NCBI RefSeq assembly: GCF_023101345.1
Contig: NZ_CP095848.1
Location: 3,126,001-3,190,000 of the forward strand
Reading direction: 5' to 3'
Source: Hymenobacter sublimis
Lineage (GTDB): Bacteria > Bacteroidota > Bacteroidia > Cytophagales > Hymenobacteraceae
DNA length: 64,000 nt
This document shows, piece by piece, positions 17,408 to 25,737 of this stretch. The notes beneath the pieces were generated by a model that had not been told where the DNA came from, ran no database searches, and saw only the letters and a program-made list of their open reading frames with translations. Numbering within the stretch: the stretch's first letter is position 1; each line of letters starts with the position of its first letter. The position numbers were made by a program, and so were the translations under genes.

Positions 17408-20400
17408 TTAAAATCCGATGTTTACCCCAAAGGTATAAGTCTTCGGCTGCGGAGCAGTATAGAAGTCAATACCCTGGTTAATATTATTCTGACTCTGGCT
17501 AGCTGACCCAGTTAAGTAGTCAGTGCTTACTTCAGGATCCCAGCCTTTGTACTTCGTAAACGTCACCAGATTCAGACCCTGCACAAATACCCGTGCCGAC
17601 TGTAGAAAAACTTTCTGAGCCCAAGCAGCTGGCAGGTTGTAGCCGAGCGCTATCGTTCGCAAACGACCATAGGACCCGTCTCGCACGAAACGAGAAGACA
17701 AACCAATTCCATTACCGCCTAAGTATTCAGCGCGGGGAACATTCGTAATGTCGCCGGGTTTCTGCCAGCGCTGCAGTTGGTCGCGGGTTTGGTTATCTGG
17801 ACCGTTGTTAAAGCCTACCGAGTAATACTGGCCTGCTCCATCGAAAATACTGTTTCCAAACACCCCTACCAAGGTCGCGGTCAGATCAAATCCTTTAAAC
17901 GATAAAGTATTTGTTATGCCGCCTGTCCATTTTGGGTTAGGATTTCCTACCACTACCGACGTAGCCTCGTTTATATTATTCGTGGTAGCGCGGTTGACAG
18001 TTCCGTCTGCATTTGTCGAATTCAAATAGTAAAGTGCATCTCCATTATCGGGGTTTACACCGGCATACTCAGGGCCAACAAACACACCTAGTGGCTCTCC
18101 TTCCTGAGCACGACTGAGGAAGCTACCTAGGATAGGCGGGCCGTCGAGGTCAGTAATCCGATTAATATTGCGCGAGGCGTTAAACGAAGTAGTCCAAGTG
18201 AAGTCACCCACGAAGTTGCGGGTAGTAAGCGAAAATTCAGCACCACGGTTGCGTAGGCTGCCAATATTGCGGAATAGGGAGGTGAAACCAGTAGTGCTTG
18301 GTACTGGTCCGAATAATGCCAAGTCCGTAGTACGCTTTTCGTATACATCTATCTCGCCTGAGATACGGTCCTTGAAGAAGCCAAACTCGATACCAGCATC
18401 AGCTTGCGTAGTGGATTCCCAAGTTAGGTCAGGGCTAGCTAAGGATATAGGCCGCTGACCGGGTATGCCAACGTAGCCCGATGTACCCGCAAATAAGGCG
18501 CGCGAGGCAAAGTTTGTGAAACCTTGGTTACCCGTCCGTCCGATGCTGATTCGAGGCTTGAGCATACTTAGCACCGCGTTATCCTTCAGGAAAGCTTCTT
18601 CCGTTGCCAGCCAGCCCAACGAAGCAGCCGGGAAGAAACCGTAGCGGTTGTTGGCTCCAAAACGGGAGGATCCATCATAACGGGCACTTGCTCCGATCAG
18701 GTACTTACCCGCAAAGGCGTAGTTAGCCCGGCCAAAGTAGGAAACTAGAGTATTGTTGGTGCGATTGGAGCCACCAGCGGTAATCAAGCTAGCGTTGGCC
18801 AGGGTCTTGTAGGCATCGGAGGCAAACTGGGTACCGGTAACGTTGTTACTCGTAAGCTGAGCCGATTCAAAAGAAGTGCCCAACGTCAATTCTAACGAGT
18901 GCTGCTCACTGAACGTGTTGCGGTATGTAGCGAAGTTATTGACTACTACTCGGGCGTTGGTAGAGCGAGCACTAAAGCCGAAACCATTAGTTGGACCTGT
19001 ATTGCGGGACGTGACACGGCCTAAGAACTGATCTTCGCTTTGATTTAATACGTCAACTCCAAGCTCTGAACGGTAGGAAAGTCCTTTCACGATATCTAGC
19101 TGAGCGTAGACATTGCTCAACGTCCGATATACAATAGTATTATAAGAACCGTTCTCGATGCTCAGTAGCGGGTTGTAGTAGAAGGGAAATGTGGTGTTAG
19201 GCTGCCCCGTAGCAGGGTCCAAAGAGCCGCTTAGGAGGCCAGTGCGTGGGTCTATCAACGGAGTAATAGGAGCTAGCGCCACAATTTGCATTGGGTTACT
19301 AAAAGCATTGTCGTTTGGCAGACGCTGGTTCCGCGAACGAGACAAGGCAGCATTTATACCAATGGCAAGCTTATCATTGGCTTTGTGGTCAACGTTAAAA
19401 CGAGTTGAAATACGCTCGTACTTGTTGCCTACAATGATGCCATTCTGATTGCTGTATTGTCCCGAGACGAAAAACCTGGTTTTTTCATTGCCGCCGCTGG
19501 CACTTAGGTCATACTGGCTGAACGGAGCATCTTGGAACACTTGATCCTGCCAATCAGTGTTGTAGGTCAAGGGGTCTGTTGCGCCAGCTGCATATGTCCG
19601 AAGGCGGGTGGTGTTAGCCGATGCGGAACGGCCGCTGTTAACCAAGGCTTCTGTTAGTAGGGTAACGTATTCCTGGCTATTGAGAAACTCCCGTTTGCGA
19701 GTTGGACTGCTATTACCGGTTTGGAAACCTAAGGTAAATCGGGTGGCGCCTGATTTACCGCGCTTTGTTGTAATAAGCACTACCCCATTGCTAGCTCGTG
19801 AGCCATAGATTGCCGATGCAGAAGCATCTTTGAGCACCGTGATACTCTCAATATCATTGGGGTTGATATCGGCAATAGGGTTAGTGGCGGCTGAAGTTGA
19901 TGAGAGGTTGTCGGCGAGCACCGGAATACCGTCTACCACGTACAGGGGCTGAGTATCACCGCTAATGGAAGAAACGCCTCGTACCCGCACCCGAATACCC
20001 TGACCCAGCTTACCACTGCTGTTTTCAATAAATACCCCCGCCGCACGGCCTTGGATGGACTGCTCAAAGCTTTGTACGGGCTGGTTGCCTACGTCTTTGC
20101 TGCTGAGTTGTGTCACCGAGCCGGTCAGGTCCGCCTTCGACTGTGTACCATAGCCCACAACTACTGCCTCGCCTAATTCAGTAGCACTGCTGCGCAGCGT
20201 AATGGGCACCGTCGTCCGGTCGCCAACTACTACGCTCTGCGATTCGAAACCGATGGAGCTGAGTACGAGAGTAGCGCCGGGCTGCACGGTCAGTGAAAAG
20301 CTGCCATCAGCGCCGGTGCTGGTACCATTAGTGGTACCACGTTCCAGCACTGTTACGCCGGGTAGGCCCGAGCCAGTAGCATCGGTTACGCGTCCACTTA

Positions 20401-20476
20401 CTGTGCGTGTCTGAGCTGTTGCGGAAGTAGCCAACAGCACCCCACACGCTAGTGGGATGAGGAAATTTTGTTTCAT
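17408..20476 (-). CDS. SusC/RagA-family TonB-linked outer-membrane transporter
   Basis: From the ATG at 20476 the protein has 1022 residues. Order of domains: signal peptide (LLATSATAQ), CarboxypepD_reg-like domain (GRVTDATGSGLPGVTV), the short TonB-box-like segment near LGEAVVVGYGTQ, the plug (GRAAGVFIENSSG, PLYVVDGIPV, IESITVLKDASASAIYGSRA), then a 22-strand beta-barrel ending in FGVNIGF. The final aromatic fits BAM recognition. It imports the ligand captured by the SusD encoded next to it, powered by TonB-ExbBD. The start is set by the signal peptide; the frame runs a further 25 codons upstream. No anti-sigma/ECF pair or hybrid sensor lies nearby. Confidence 0.95.
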   Translation of the reverse strand: MKQNFLIPLACGVLLATSATAQTRTVSGRVTDATGSGLPGVTVLERGTTNGTSTGADGSFSLTVQPGATLVLSSIGFESQSVVVGDRTTVPITLRSSATELGEAVVVGYGTQSKADLTGSVTQLSSKDVGNQPVQSFEQSIQGRAAGVFIENSSGKLGQGIRVRVRGVSSISGDTQPLYVVDGIPVLADNLSSTSAATNPIADINPNDIESITVLKDASASAIYGSRASNGVVLITTKRGKSGATRFTLGFQTGNSSPTRKREFLNSQEYVTLLTEALVNSGRSASANTTRLRTYAAGATDPLTYNTDWQDQVFQDAPFSQYDLSASGGNEKTRFFVSGQYSNQNGIIVGNKYERISTRFNVDHKANDKLAIGINAALSRSRNQRLPNDNAFSNPMQIVALAPITPLIDPRTGLLSGSLDPATGQPNTTFPFYYNPLLSIENGSYNTIVYRTLSNVYAQLDIVKGLSYRSELGVDVLNQSEDQFLGRVTSRNTGPTNGFGFSARSTNARVVVNNFATYRNTFSEQHSLELTLGTSFESAQLTSNNVTGTQFASDAYKTLANASLITAGGSNRTNNTLVSYFGRANYAFAGKYLIGASARYDGSSRFGANNRYGFFPAASLGWLATEEAFLKDNAVLSMLKPRISIGRTGNQGFTNFASRALFAGTSGYVGIPGQRPISLASPDLTWESTTQADAGIEFGFFKDRISGEIDVYEKRTTDLALFGPVPSTTGFTSLFRNIGSLRNRGAEFSLTTRNFVGDFTWTTSFNASRNINRITDLDGPPILGSFLSRAQEGEPLGVFVGPEYAGVNPDNGDALYYLNSTNADGTVNRATTNNINEATSVVVGNPNPKWTGGITNTLSFKGFDLTATLVGVFGNSIFDGAGQYYSVGFNNGPDNQTRDQLQRWQKPGDITNVPRAEYLGGNGIGLSSRFVRDGSYGRLRTIALGYNLPAAWAQKVFLQSARVFVQGLNLVTFTKYKGWDPEVSTDYLTGSASQSQNNINQGIDFYTAPQPKTYTFGVNIGF

Positions 20477-20780
20477 ACAACCTGGCCCTCCTTGAGGCCG
20501 ATTAGAGTGAAAAAAAGCCGGTCCGCTGTTCCGGCAAAAGCGGGTAAGCATGCAAAGTACATGCTTTTATTCTGCATGCATCGTAAATGCTAGCAGCTAG
20601 GATCGGGTGGGAACTAGGATGTTCGCAATTAGCAACATAAAATCTTAACTGGAAAAAGTAGGGCTTCATCCAGACTGTTGCTTGTGGTTTTGATAGCTTG
20701 GGCTGACTACCTTTACTACTTGCTAGGTGAAGCTGCCTATCGGCTCGCCAACTTTCTACTCCCCCGAACCCGTCGTATTA
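20477..20780. other. 304-base divergent intergenic region between susC and rnd
   Basis: This stretch carries the upstream regions of both divergent genes: the gcatg-rich inverted repeat (20546-20566) on the susC side, and a TACCTTTA box near 20709 facing the RNase D gene. I see no open reading frame worth calling. Confidence 0.5.
20546..20566 (-). promoter_or_regulatory. Candidate operator/promoter of the susC-susD operon
   Basis: On the minus strand the sequence reads AAGCATG-TACTTTG-CATGCTT: 7-bp inverted arms around a 7-base spacer. The spacer resembles a -7 box one base short of TAnnTTTG. It lies 70-90 bases ahead of the susC ATG. A second gcatgc occurs at 20574-20579. Confidence 0.45.
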
Positions 20781-21956
20781 ATGCCTGATATACAGTATAT
20801 CACGGAAGGACCTGATGTAGCACAAGCCGCCCAGGCCCTTCACCAGCGCGCCCGCGTGGCCGTCGATTTGGAATTTGATGACATGCGCCACCGCTACGGC
20901 CGCAATTTGGCCCTGATTCAGATTTATGACGGTGAAACTGTTTTTTTGATCGACCCCCTTCCTCTTACTAATCCTGCTCAGGAGCTAGAGCCGCTGTGGG
21001 CCGTACTCCGGGACCCCGCCGTAGAGAAAGTCTTCCATAGCTGCAAATCCGATATCCTGCTTCTGGACGAGCTGTACGGCGTGCATGTGCGCACCATTAC
21101 GGATACAAGTGTTCAATATACGCTTTTAGCAGAAGCCGACAATAATATTTCCTTGGGGCGCCTGATTCAACAGGAACTAGGGCTGGAAGTAGATAAGGGC
21201 GAGCAGAAGTCGAATTGGCTGAAGCGCCCGCTCACGGAGGCCCAAAAGCACTACGCCGCCAACGACGTCCTTTATCTGTTTGAGCTGGCTGACCGCTTGG
21301 CCGACAAGCTGGCTGCTTTGGGCCGCACGAGCTGGTCGGAGCAGGAAAACCGGGCGCTAGAAGAAGTGCGCTACGCCCGTGATGAACGGCCCTACCTGCG
21401 TCTGGCTGGCAAATACCGCATTCAGCCCCAGGAGCTGCCGTTGTTTCGGGATTTGTTTCTGCTGCGCGACGAGGTAGCGCGCTCCATCGACCGGCCCACC
21501 TATATGGTAGCCAGTAATGACCGCCTGGCCGAACTTACGCGCCTACCGGTTACCAGCTCCGGCCATTTGCGCAACGCTCCCGGGCTGCACCCGGAGCTAA
21601 AGCGCAGCCCGTATGCGGAGCGCCTGATTTCCTTGACCCAGGAAGACCGGGAGCCGGAGCCTCCCCTGCCCGCCGAACAGCGGCGCTTTCCCTTTCGGCG
21701 GCGGCTCACGGGAGCCAAAGCGGCCCAGGCCGATGCCCGCGAAGCGCTGCTGATGGCGCTGAAAACGCATTTGGCAGAAGACCACAGCCCCGTTATGGCC
21801 AACTTGGTACTGAGTAACCGCCTGATTGCCGACATTATTGAGCAGGGCGCTGATGCTACCTTGCGGCCCTGGCAGCATGAGCTATTGCAGCATACTGCTA
21901 TCCAGCACGGCATCAATTTCCAGGACGTAGCGCTACCCTTCGACCTGAAGGCTTAG
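20781..21956 (+). CDS. rnd: Ribonuclease D-family 3'-5' exoribonuclease with HRDC domain
   Basis: This is a 391-residue cytoplasmic protein. The N-terminal DEDDy exonuclease domain has VAVDLEFD (Asp29 and Glu31, metal ligands), HSCKSDILLLDELYGV (second Asp region) and HYAANDVLYLFELA (Tyr/Asp of the DEDDy motif). The C-terminal half, from about residue 210, fits HRDC-type helical domains (VARSIDRPTYMVASNDRLAEL). RNase D trims tRNA and other stable RNA 3' ends in enterobacteria; the role in Bacteroidota is assumed similar. The ATG at 20781 is taken because similarity starts at PDIQYI; a GTG at 20727 is in frame but adds unrelated residues. Confidence 0.92.
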   Translation: MPDIQYITEGPDVAQAAQALHQRARVAVDLEFDDMRHRYGRNLALIQIYDGETVFLIDPLPLTNPAQELEPLWAVLRDPAVEKVFHSCKSDILLLDELYGVHVRTITDTSVQYTLLAEADNNISLGRLIQQELGLEVDKGEQKSNWLKRPLTEAQKHYAANDVLYLFELADRLADKLAALGRTSWSEQENRALEEVRYARDERPYLRLAGKYRIQPQELPLFRDLFLLRDEVARSIDRPTYMVASNDRLAELTRLPVTSSGHLRNAPGLHPELKRSPYAERLISLTQEDREPEPPLPAEQRRFPFRRRLTGAKAAQADAREALLMALKTHLAEDHSPVMANLVLSNRLIADIIEQGADATLRPWQHELLQHTAIQHGINFQDVALPFDLKA

Positions 21957-21970
21957 CTAACCAGTACTAC

Positions 21971-22020
21971 AAAGCCCGCTGGCTGATACGGTAATCATCG
22001 TATCGGCCGGCGGGTTTTTA
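21971..22020. terminator. Terminator between rnd and the MazG-type gene
   Basis: aaagcccgctggctgatacg pairs with cgtatcggccggcgggtttt across an 8-base loop, with three positions that become G-U pairs in the plus-strand transcript. A run of Ts follows. It lies between convergent genes. Confidence 0.8.
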
Positions 22021-22034
22021 CGTGCGCGGGAATG

Positions 22035-22361
22035 TTACCGAAGCTTCTCATTTTGCTGATGCCGAGTAGCATCGCGCTGGGTTTTCTTGTCCAGGTTCCG
22101 GCGCAAGGCCTCGGTTAAATCAACGCCTGTTTGATTGGCCAGGCAGATAACCACAAACAGCACATCAGCCAGCTCATCGGCTAGCACCTTGTCCTTGTCC
22201 GACTCCTTGAACGACTGCTCCCCGTACTGCCGGGCAATGATGCGGGCTACCTCGCCTACCTCTTCCGTCAGCATAGCCATATTGGTTAGTTCATTAAAGT
22301 AGCGCACGCCGGTAGTGGTGATCCACTGGTCCACGGTGTGCTGGGCTTCCTCGATTGTCAT
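22035..22361 (-). CDS. MazG-like nucleotide pyrophosphohydrolase
   Basis: This 108-residue protein has the size of single-domain MazG/MazG-like all-alpha NTP pyrophosphohydrolases. The acidic metal-binding helices are visible as MLTEEVGEVARII (ExxE) and LADELADVLFVVICLAN (ExxD). The family removes pyrophosphate from non-canonical nucleoside triphosphates or dCTP; the substrate here is unknown. It is followed 88 bases upstream on the same strand by dtd, and the two could share regulation as quality-control enzymes. Confidence 0.88.
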   Translation of the reverse strand: MTIEEAQHTVDQWITTTGVRYFNELTNMAMLTEEVGEVARIIARQYGEQSFKESDKDKVLADELADVLFVVICLANQTGVDLTEALRRNLDKKTQRDATRHQQNEKLR

Positions 22362-22449
22362 ACTTGGCAGGAAAATAAAGATGAGTTCTGGAATGAGGCG
22401 GCGGCTTACGTAGCAGGTTTCACGGCAGGCAGAGGCAGGAGCCTAAGGG

Positions 22450-22896
22450 CTACTCGGGCGAGTCGAGCACGATGGTGACAGGGCCATCATTGAGGAGCTC
22501 TACCTGCATATCGGCCCCAAACTCGCCGGTAGCTACGGGCCGCCCGAGCTGCGCAGCTACTAGCGTCACGAACTGCTCATACAAGGGAATAGCTAGCGGC
22601 GGCGGCGCTGCGCCAATGTAGCTGGGCCTATTGCCCTTGCGTGCATCTGCCAGCAGCGTGAACTGACTTACTACCAGAACCTCGCCGGCTATATCAAGCA
22701 CGGAGCGGTTCATTTTGCCGTCCTCGTCCGAGAAAATCCGCATGTTTACCAGCTTTCGAGCCATCCATTCCAGGGCCTCGGGGGTGTCGGCGGGAGCAAA
22801 GCCGGCCAGCACTAGGAGTCCGGGGCCAATATGGCCGGTTACGCGGCCAGCCACGGTAACACTAGCCTGACGGACACGTTGCAGCACAATACGCAT
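22450..22896 (-). CDS. dtd: D-aminoacyl-tRNA deacylase
   Basis: Dtd hydrolyses D-amino acids (and glycine mischarged on tRNA-Ala) from tRNA, protecting translation. The 148-residue length matches the family. N-terminal [15 protein letters not shown], the catalytic SQFTLLAD motif and the cross-subunit GPVTI (Gly-cisPro-type) motif near the C terminus are all present. It acts in the cytoplasm as a homodimer. The gene appears intact. Confidence 0.95.
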   Translation of the reverse strand: MRIVLQRVRQASVTVAGRVTGHIGPGLLVLAGFAPADTPEALEWMARKLVNMRIFSDEDGKMNRSVLDIAGEVLVVSQFTLLADARKGNRPSYIGAAPPPLAIPLYEQFVTLVAAQLGRPVATGEFGADMQVELLNDGPVTIVLDSPE

Positions 22897-23061
22897 ACTG
22901 AAAAAGGTGATAAAGGAAAACAGTAGCTCTCGGCCGTGCTACGCGTTGGCGGCCGTTACAGCTGCAAGTACGCTCTTGAAGGTAGCAGTTCGTACTATTG
23001 AACCCGAAAACCTAGTATTGCCCTACTGCCGCCGCTTGGCGGAGCACCTCACCCCTGACTT

Positions 23062-24540
23062 GTGCCTAGCTTGCCTTCACCCTATTCTCGTGCGCTCTGG
23101 TTGCTACCGGCCTTGCTGCTGGTAGCAGCCGTGCGGTTGCACGGGCTGGCTGATGCCGCCCTGCCCGACTACGACTCGGTGCGCAACTGGCAAATTGTGC
23201 AGGAAGTGGCGCACGGCAACCTGCGCCACCTATTCCATCATGGCAGCCCCCTATTTTCCTTGGTGTACGCCCCAGTAGTGTGGCTCACCACGGATTATCG
23301 TGTATTTCAGCATCTGAACGCGCTAGTGGCCGTAGCGGCCCTGGCCTTTATGGCCGACTTTATAGCCCGCGAAGCTGGCCTGCGCGGCTGGCAAGTTGGC
23401 TTGCTCACCATTCTGCTCGGCACGAGCCTGTTTCTTACCTTTTCCGGCCGCGACTTCACGATGAGTTCATGGAGCCTGTTGTGCTTTACGGGCTTGCTAC
23501 GGGCTTACTACCAGCGGCTTCGGCAGGCTACGGCCGCGACGTTGTTCTGGGCAGTAGGGTGGCTGGTGCTGGGGTTGTGCTTTAACTACAAGTTCCTGCT
23601 TACCCTCCCCATTCTGGGGGTGCTGGAATGGTGGCGGGCCGATGGCTTACTTTGGCGCCGTGGGCACTGGTGGCGCGTGGCCGGGCTGCTGGCCGCCCCC
23701 TACCTGCTGTTTGGCGTGGTAGGAGTACTAGCCAGATTGCCCTGGTACTTGTGGCCTGCCATCTACTACAAAGTGGCTTTTCCTGATGCGGCCAACGCAG
23801 CGGGGCGGGCCGCTACCATCCGGCCCGATGGGCTTTATTACCTGCGCTACCTCTGGGATTTCGAGTCGGGGCTAGTATGGCTGGGGCTGCTGGGGCCTTT
23901 GGTTGCACTTCGCCAGCTGCGGCGCGGTAAGGCACTCTCGCTGGAGCTGTACTTGGCAAGCTGGGGATGGTGCCTGCTGGCAGGCATGTCGCTGCTGATT
24001 AAGGCGCCGCGGGGCCTGCTCTGGGGCTACGGCATCTGGTACGCGCTGGCCTTCCTGCAGCTCCGACGGTTACCGGCCGTGCCAATGGTGGTCCTAGTTC
24101 TCGGGGCAGTGGGGCTGAACCTGCACCGTATTCAGCAGCAGATTTACGCGTATTCCCCCTCCAGCTACCCCGCTGTGGCAGCTTGGTTACAAGCTCACCA
24201 GGCCGGCCCCGTAGTGAGTACTGTTGGGCTTGGGTTGGCGCCGTTTCAGCGGCCTTCCGATTCGGTACGCGCCGTAGTGTCCAGTCGGGCGCTGCCGGCC
24301 CTGCGCCAGCGCGGCTACCAATACGTATTGCTGGATAGTTACTGGCGCGTAACCAATGTAGCCGCCTTCGACACGCTGCAGCGTCAACCCGTTGTAGCCG
24401 CCTGGCGCGAGCCGCTGCTGACTTCTCCCCTTCTCTTTCTGGAGCACTCAGAGTTTACGGGTTTGGGGTATGAGGCAACCCTAGCCCGGCAGCAAGCAGC
24501 CCGCCGCGACTCAGTGCAGTTACGTCTTATCAGGTTGTAA
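23062..24540 (+). CDS. Polytopic membrane protein, GT-C/ArnT-like glycosyltransferase candidate
   Basis: This is a 492-residue protein with a GTG start at 23062 (a TTG at 23071 is the alternative). It has about nine to eleven hydrophobic segments from residue 10 to 355, then a soluble C-terminal part of about 130 residues. After the first helix comes an acidic loop, LPDYDSVRNWQIV, placed where GT-C enzymes have their catalytic Asp in the first periplasmic loop. This fits lipid-linked-sugar glycosyltransferases of the PMT/ArnT type, but identity is not strong enough for a name. No sugar-nucleotide genes lie next to it. Confidence 0.65.
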   Translation: MPSLPSPYSRALWLLPALLLVAAVRLHGLADAALPDYDSVRNWQIVQEVAHGNLRHLFHHGSPLFSLVYAPVVWLTTDYRVFQHLNALVAVAALAFMADFIAREAGLRGWQVGLLTILLGTSLFLTFSGRDFTMSSWSLLCFTGLLRAYYQRLRQATAATLFWAVGWLVLGLCFNYKFLLTLPILGVLEWWRADGLLWRRGHWWRVAGLLAAPYLLFGVVGVLARLPWYLWPAIYYKVAFPDAANAAGRAATIRPDGLYYLRYLWDFESGLVWLGLLGPLVALRQLRRGKALSLELYLASWGWCLLAGMSLLIKAPRGLLWGYGIWYALAFLQLRRLPAVPMVVLVLGAVGLNLHRIQQQIYAYSPSSYPAVAAWLQAHQAGPVVSTVGLGLAPFQRPSDSVRAVVSSRALPALRQRGYQYVLLDSYWRVTNVAAFDTLQRQPVVAAWREPLLTSPLLFLEHSEFTGLGYEATLARQQAARRDSVQLRLIRL

Positions 24541-24544
24541 AAGT

Positions 24545-24652
24545 CTGAGGTAGTGACTGGGCGAACTTGTGGGATGGCAAGGGTACCGAAGCCATCTGTC
24601 CGCGCCATGACAACTCATTCAGTCACTCATTCACCGAATCACCGCTTCACTC
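24545..24652. repeat. REP-like intergenic element, copy 1
   Basis: The segment around cgccatgacaactcattcag (24614-24633) shares words with two copies at 32196-32432: the CGCCATGACA core and flanking TCATTCA/TTCAC runs. It fills the gap between the convergent membrane-protein and mltG genes. Confidence 0.5.
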
Positions 24653-25673
24653 CCAGGCTGTCGAGCCAGTGCTGGTAGCGGCGGGCATTGCGCTTGTGCT
24701 CAGCGAAAGTGGCGGCAAAATCAGAGTAGCCACTGCCACCTGGGCGGGCGCAGAAAAAGAAGTAATCGTGCCGGGCGGGCTTGAGAACGGCGTCGAGGCT
24801 CTGACGGTTGGCGGAAGTGATAGGTCCGGGCGGTAGCCCCTTGTGCTTGTAAGTGTTGTAGGGCGAGTCGACCAGCTTATCCCGGTTCAGTACCCGCTTC
24901 ACGCCAAAGTTACCGATGGCCCAGAGCAGCGTAGGGTCGGCTTGCAGGCGCATGCCGCGGCGGAGGCGGTTGAGGTAGGTGCCGGCAATCAGCGGCTTGT
25001 CTTCTTTTTTGGCCGTTTCGCGCTGTACAATGCTGGCCAGCACGTGCACCTGCGCCGGCGTGAGGCCCAACGAGTCGGCGCGGCGGCGACGCTCCGCCGT
25101 CCAGAAACGGCGGTGGGTAGCGGCGGCCGAATCCAGAAACTGCGGGGCCGAGGTAGTCCAGAGCAGGCGGTAGGGCCCGGGCAGGAACAGGGTCAGAATT
25201 GTGGTGGTATCGAGTTGGTAGCGGCGCTGGAGGTAGGCGTTGTCCTGCAACAACCGGCGCAAACGGAGCGAGTCAGTTTCAAGTTGGCGGGCTACCTGCC
25301 GGGCCAGTTGGGGCTTGTACTTGAAGACATCGAGGGTGAAAGCAACGGTGTCCTGCTCCCCGCGGGCCAACAACTCAACCAGCGCCGCATTACTCAGGCC
25401 CGGCCGCAGCAGGTAGCGCCCAGGCTTTACCTGTTGCGGATAGTCGCGCCAGCGTGCTACCCGCTCGAAGGTGCTTACATCGTGCAGGAGGTCGTATTTG
25501 CGCAGCGAATCCAGCACGGCCCCGTAGCCCGTGCCGGTCCGGATGTAAAGGTAGGCCGGCCCGAAGGCAGAGTAGCGCACGTTGGGCTTCCACAACGCGT
25601 ACCAGGCCGCTCCCAGCGCCCCCAGAAGCAGCAACAAGGCAGCAAGCAGGGCCGGCCACCGGAGACGTTGCAT
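24639..25673 (-). CDS. mltG: Endolytic peptidoglycan transglycosylase MltG (YceG-like)
   Basis: MltG is an inner-membrane lytic transglycosylase that cuts nascent glycan strands and is thought to set their length. From the ATG at 25673 the protein has 344 residues, with one N-terminal membrane helix (LLAALLLLLGALGAAWYAL) and the rest periplasmic. The YceG domain contains the catalytic Glu219 in SIVQRET and the hallmark SPYNTYKHKGLPPGPI near the C terminus. The frame is open seven codons upstream from a TTG, but the ATG fits better. The XRE regulator gene lies about 65 bases upstream on the same strand. Confidence 0.94.
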   Translation of the reverse strand: MQRLRWPALLAALLLLLGALGAAWYALWKPNVRYSAFGPAYLYIRTGTGYGAVLDSLRKYDLLHDVSTFERVARWRDYPQQVKPGRYLLRPGLSNAALVELLARGEQDTVAFTLDVFKYKPQLARQVARQLETDSLRLRRLLQDNAYLQRRYQLDTTTILTLFLPGPYRLLWTTSAPQFLDSAAATHRRFWTAERRRRADSLGLTPAQVHVLASIVQRETAKKEDKPLIAGTYLNRLRRGMRLQADPTLLWAIGNFGVKRVLNRDKLVDSPYNTYKHKGLPPGPITSANRQSLDAVLKPARHDYFFFCARPGGSGYSDFAATFAEHKRNARRYQHWLDSLGVKR

Positions 25674-25737
25674 AAGGGAGCGAGCAGCAGTCAAACGAAA
25701 ACGGGATAGGTAAACTCCAAAAATAGCCGATTTAGCC

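Noticed and set aside
23062..24540. Naming the polytopic protein ArnT
   Set aside because: Topology and an acidic first loop fit GT-C enzymes in general, but there is no specific ArnT motif and no lipid A modification genes alongside.
24843..25709. A 288-codon plus-strand frame opposite mltG
   Set aside because: It lies entirely antisense to the conserved MltG coding region, with no motif of its own.
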